A stretch of DNA of 6,333 bases from an uncultured Coriobacteriaceae bacterium. GTDB taxonomy: Bacteria > Actinomycetota > Coriobacteriia > Coriobacteriales > QAMH01. The position numbers and the translations under genes are program-made. Position 1 is the stretch's first letter; each line of letters opens with the position of its first letter. The stretch covers positions 1 to 6,333 of the forward strand of contig CACZQA010000272.1 of assembly GCA_902783175.1 (NCBI GenBank), in the 5' to 3' direction. Shown piece by piece: positions 5,719-6,333 of the stretch. Below the pieces are notes generated by a model. It did not search any database. It was given only the letters and a program-made list of their open reading frames with translations, and was not told where the DNA came from.

Positions 5719-6333
5719 TCACACCCGCGAATTGCTTGAAACGCGCGCTCTTTTCCGCAGCCTCACCACAGCCTCAGTTCTCTCGCCCTGCAGGCGGAAA
5801 GGCGTGCCGAAAAACGCCGCCGACACGAGCATCTGACGCTCGCGTGCGGCAAACGAGGTGTCGAGCAGCTCTGCGAGAAACGCATGCCGCGCCCTCGCGG
5901 GCGTGTCCATGGCAAGAAGCATCTGCCGGACCACGTGGTCAAGCCCGTGCGGCGCGCGGAGGTCCTCCTTCACGACGGGAAACACGACAAGCCCCTGGGC
6001 CGAAAGCTCCCTGTTGCGGCGGATGTCGTCGACCGCCTTGCCGCGAACGGCATCGAGGCTTTCTTGCAGGCTGCGCTTCGCATGCGCGCTCTGCGGATGC
6101 AGGGCCTGCTCGCGGGCGGCATCCGAGACGCGTCCCAAGTCGAGGTGCCCCGCGCCGTCGTAGTTGATTCCGACGTTCGTGCCCGGAATCATGATGTCGG
6201 GCACCCGGGAGCGCGCGTCCGTGGTCCCGGCGAGTTCCGCCGGAGTCTGGATGCGCCCATTGAGCAGGCAGGGGCCAAACCCGTAGCCGTAGCGCTCCAG
6301 CGGCAAGGCGAGCAATGCGGCAAGCGCCCCCTC
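5719..6333 (-). CDS. C-terminal part of an uncharacterised AbiEi/DUF559-type protein, 5' end beyond the window
   Basis: The frame is open from the right edge to a TGA at 5719, giving 204 visible residues; the true start is not in the window. The segment LLALPLERYGYGFG followed by LLNGRI (near residues 7-28) and then VPDIMIPGTNVGINYDGAGH (44-63) recalls a protein type I associate with Coriobacteriia. In that type an N-terminal region with AbiEi-like features precedes a DUF559/Vsr-like PD-(D/E)XK nuclease core with the pattern 'DL.WP..xLAVEYDS..H' and a later 'D..RR..L' helix. Here Asp46, Asp59, His63 and DDIRRNREL (102-110) are present. The position where I expect Glu is Asn57, so nuclease activity is doubtful. 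Its function is unknown; a defence or toxin-antitoxin role is speculation. It is probably a separate transcription unit from rimP, because a promoter candidate lies between them, although I see no clear terminator right after its stop. Codon use looks GC-rich like the operon. Confidence 0.6.
   Translation of the reverse strand, partial: EGALAALLALPLERYGYGFGPCLLNGRIQTPAELAGTTDARSRVPDIMIPGTNVGINYDGAGHLDLGRVSDAAREQALHPQSAHAKRSLQESLDAVRGKAVDDIRRNRELSAQGLVVFPVVKEDLRAPHGLDHVVRQMLLAMDTPARARHAFLAELLDTSFAARERQMLVSAAFFGTPFRLQGERTEAVVRLRKRARVSSNSRV

Noticed and set aside
6313..6315. TTG at 6315 as the start of the right-edge gene
   Set aside because: The frame stays open to the edge, there is no ribosome site before the TTG, and the conserved LLxLP segment begins upstream of it; the gene is better treated as truncated by the window.
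1..6333. tRNA or rRNA genes, CRISPR arrays, insertion sequences, attachment sites
   Set aside because: I looked on both strands and saw no cloverleaf-like sequence, spaced repeats, transposase motif or terminal inverted repeats.

Overview
The window is GC-rich DNA carrying the conserved transcription/translation operon rimP - nusA - ylxR (rnpM) - infB - rbfA - nrnA. All of it lies on the minus strand, so the operon reads from right to left. Gene order, the absence of ylxQ between ylxR and infB, and the DHH phosphoesterase after rbfA fit an actinobacterium. Two details point to the class Coriobacteriia (Olsenella/Atopobium/Collinsella relatives). One is a NusA with a short Cys/His knuckle at its C-terminus. 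The other is a flanking protein of a type I associate with that class, with 'LLxLP..xxYGFG..LN' followed by a PD-(D/E)XK-like core. This placement is inferred from protein character, not from a database search.

Layout along the minus strand: positions 6333-5719 hold the C-terminal part of an AbiEi/DUF559-type uncharacterised protein cut by the right edge. Positions 5718-5483 (236 bases) are the control region. It has a tandem 8-bp direct repeat (5667-5685), a candidate sigma-70 promoter just downstream (5664-5636), a leader of about 147 nt, and an intrinsic-terminator-like hairpin with an interrupted U-tract (5531-5501) next to the rimP Shine-Dalgarno. Then follow rimP (5482-4988), nusA (4978-3713), ylxR (3713-3414), infB (3413-855), rbfA (852-487) and nrnA (517 to the left edge, 3' end missing). 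Gaps between operon genes run from 9 bp down to overlaps, so one polycistronic mRNA with translational coupling is expected.

The products work together. RimP and RbfA mature the 30S subunit, IF2 delivers initiator tRNA, NusA controls RNA polymerase pausing and termination, YlxR is linked to RNase P, and NrnA removes oligoribonucleotide ends of RNA decay. The leader hairpin resembles the NusA-dependent terminator known to autoregulate the equivalent operon in Bacillus subtilis, and is the main regulatory lead here. I found no wholly new system. The points most worth a second look are the leader (attenuator, direct repeat, possible Arg-rich leader ORF), the NusA C-terminal knuckle, and an 11-bp perfect stem inside ylxR.
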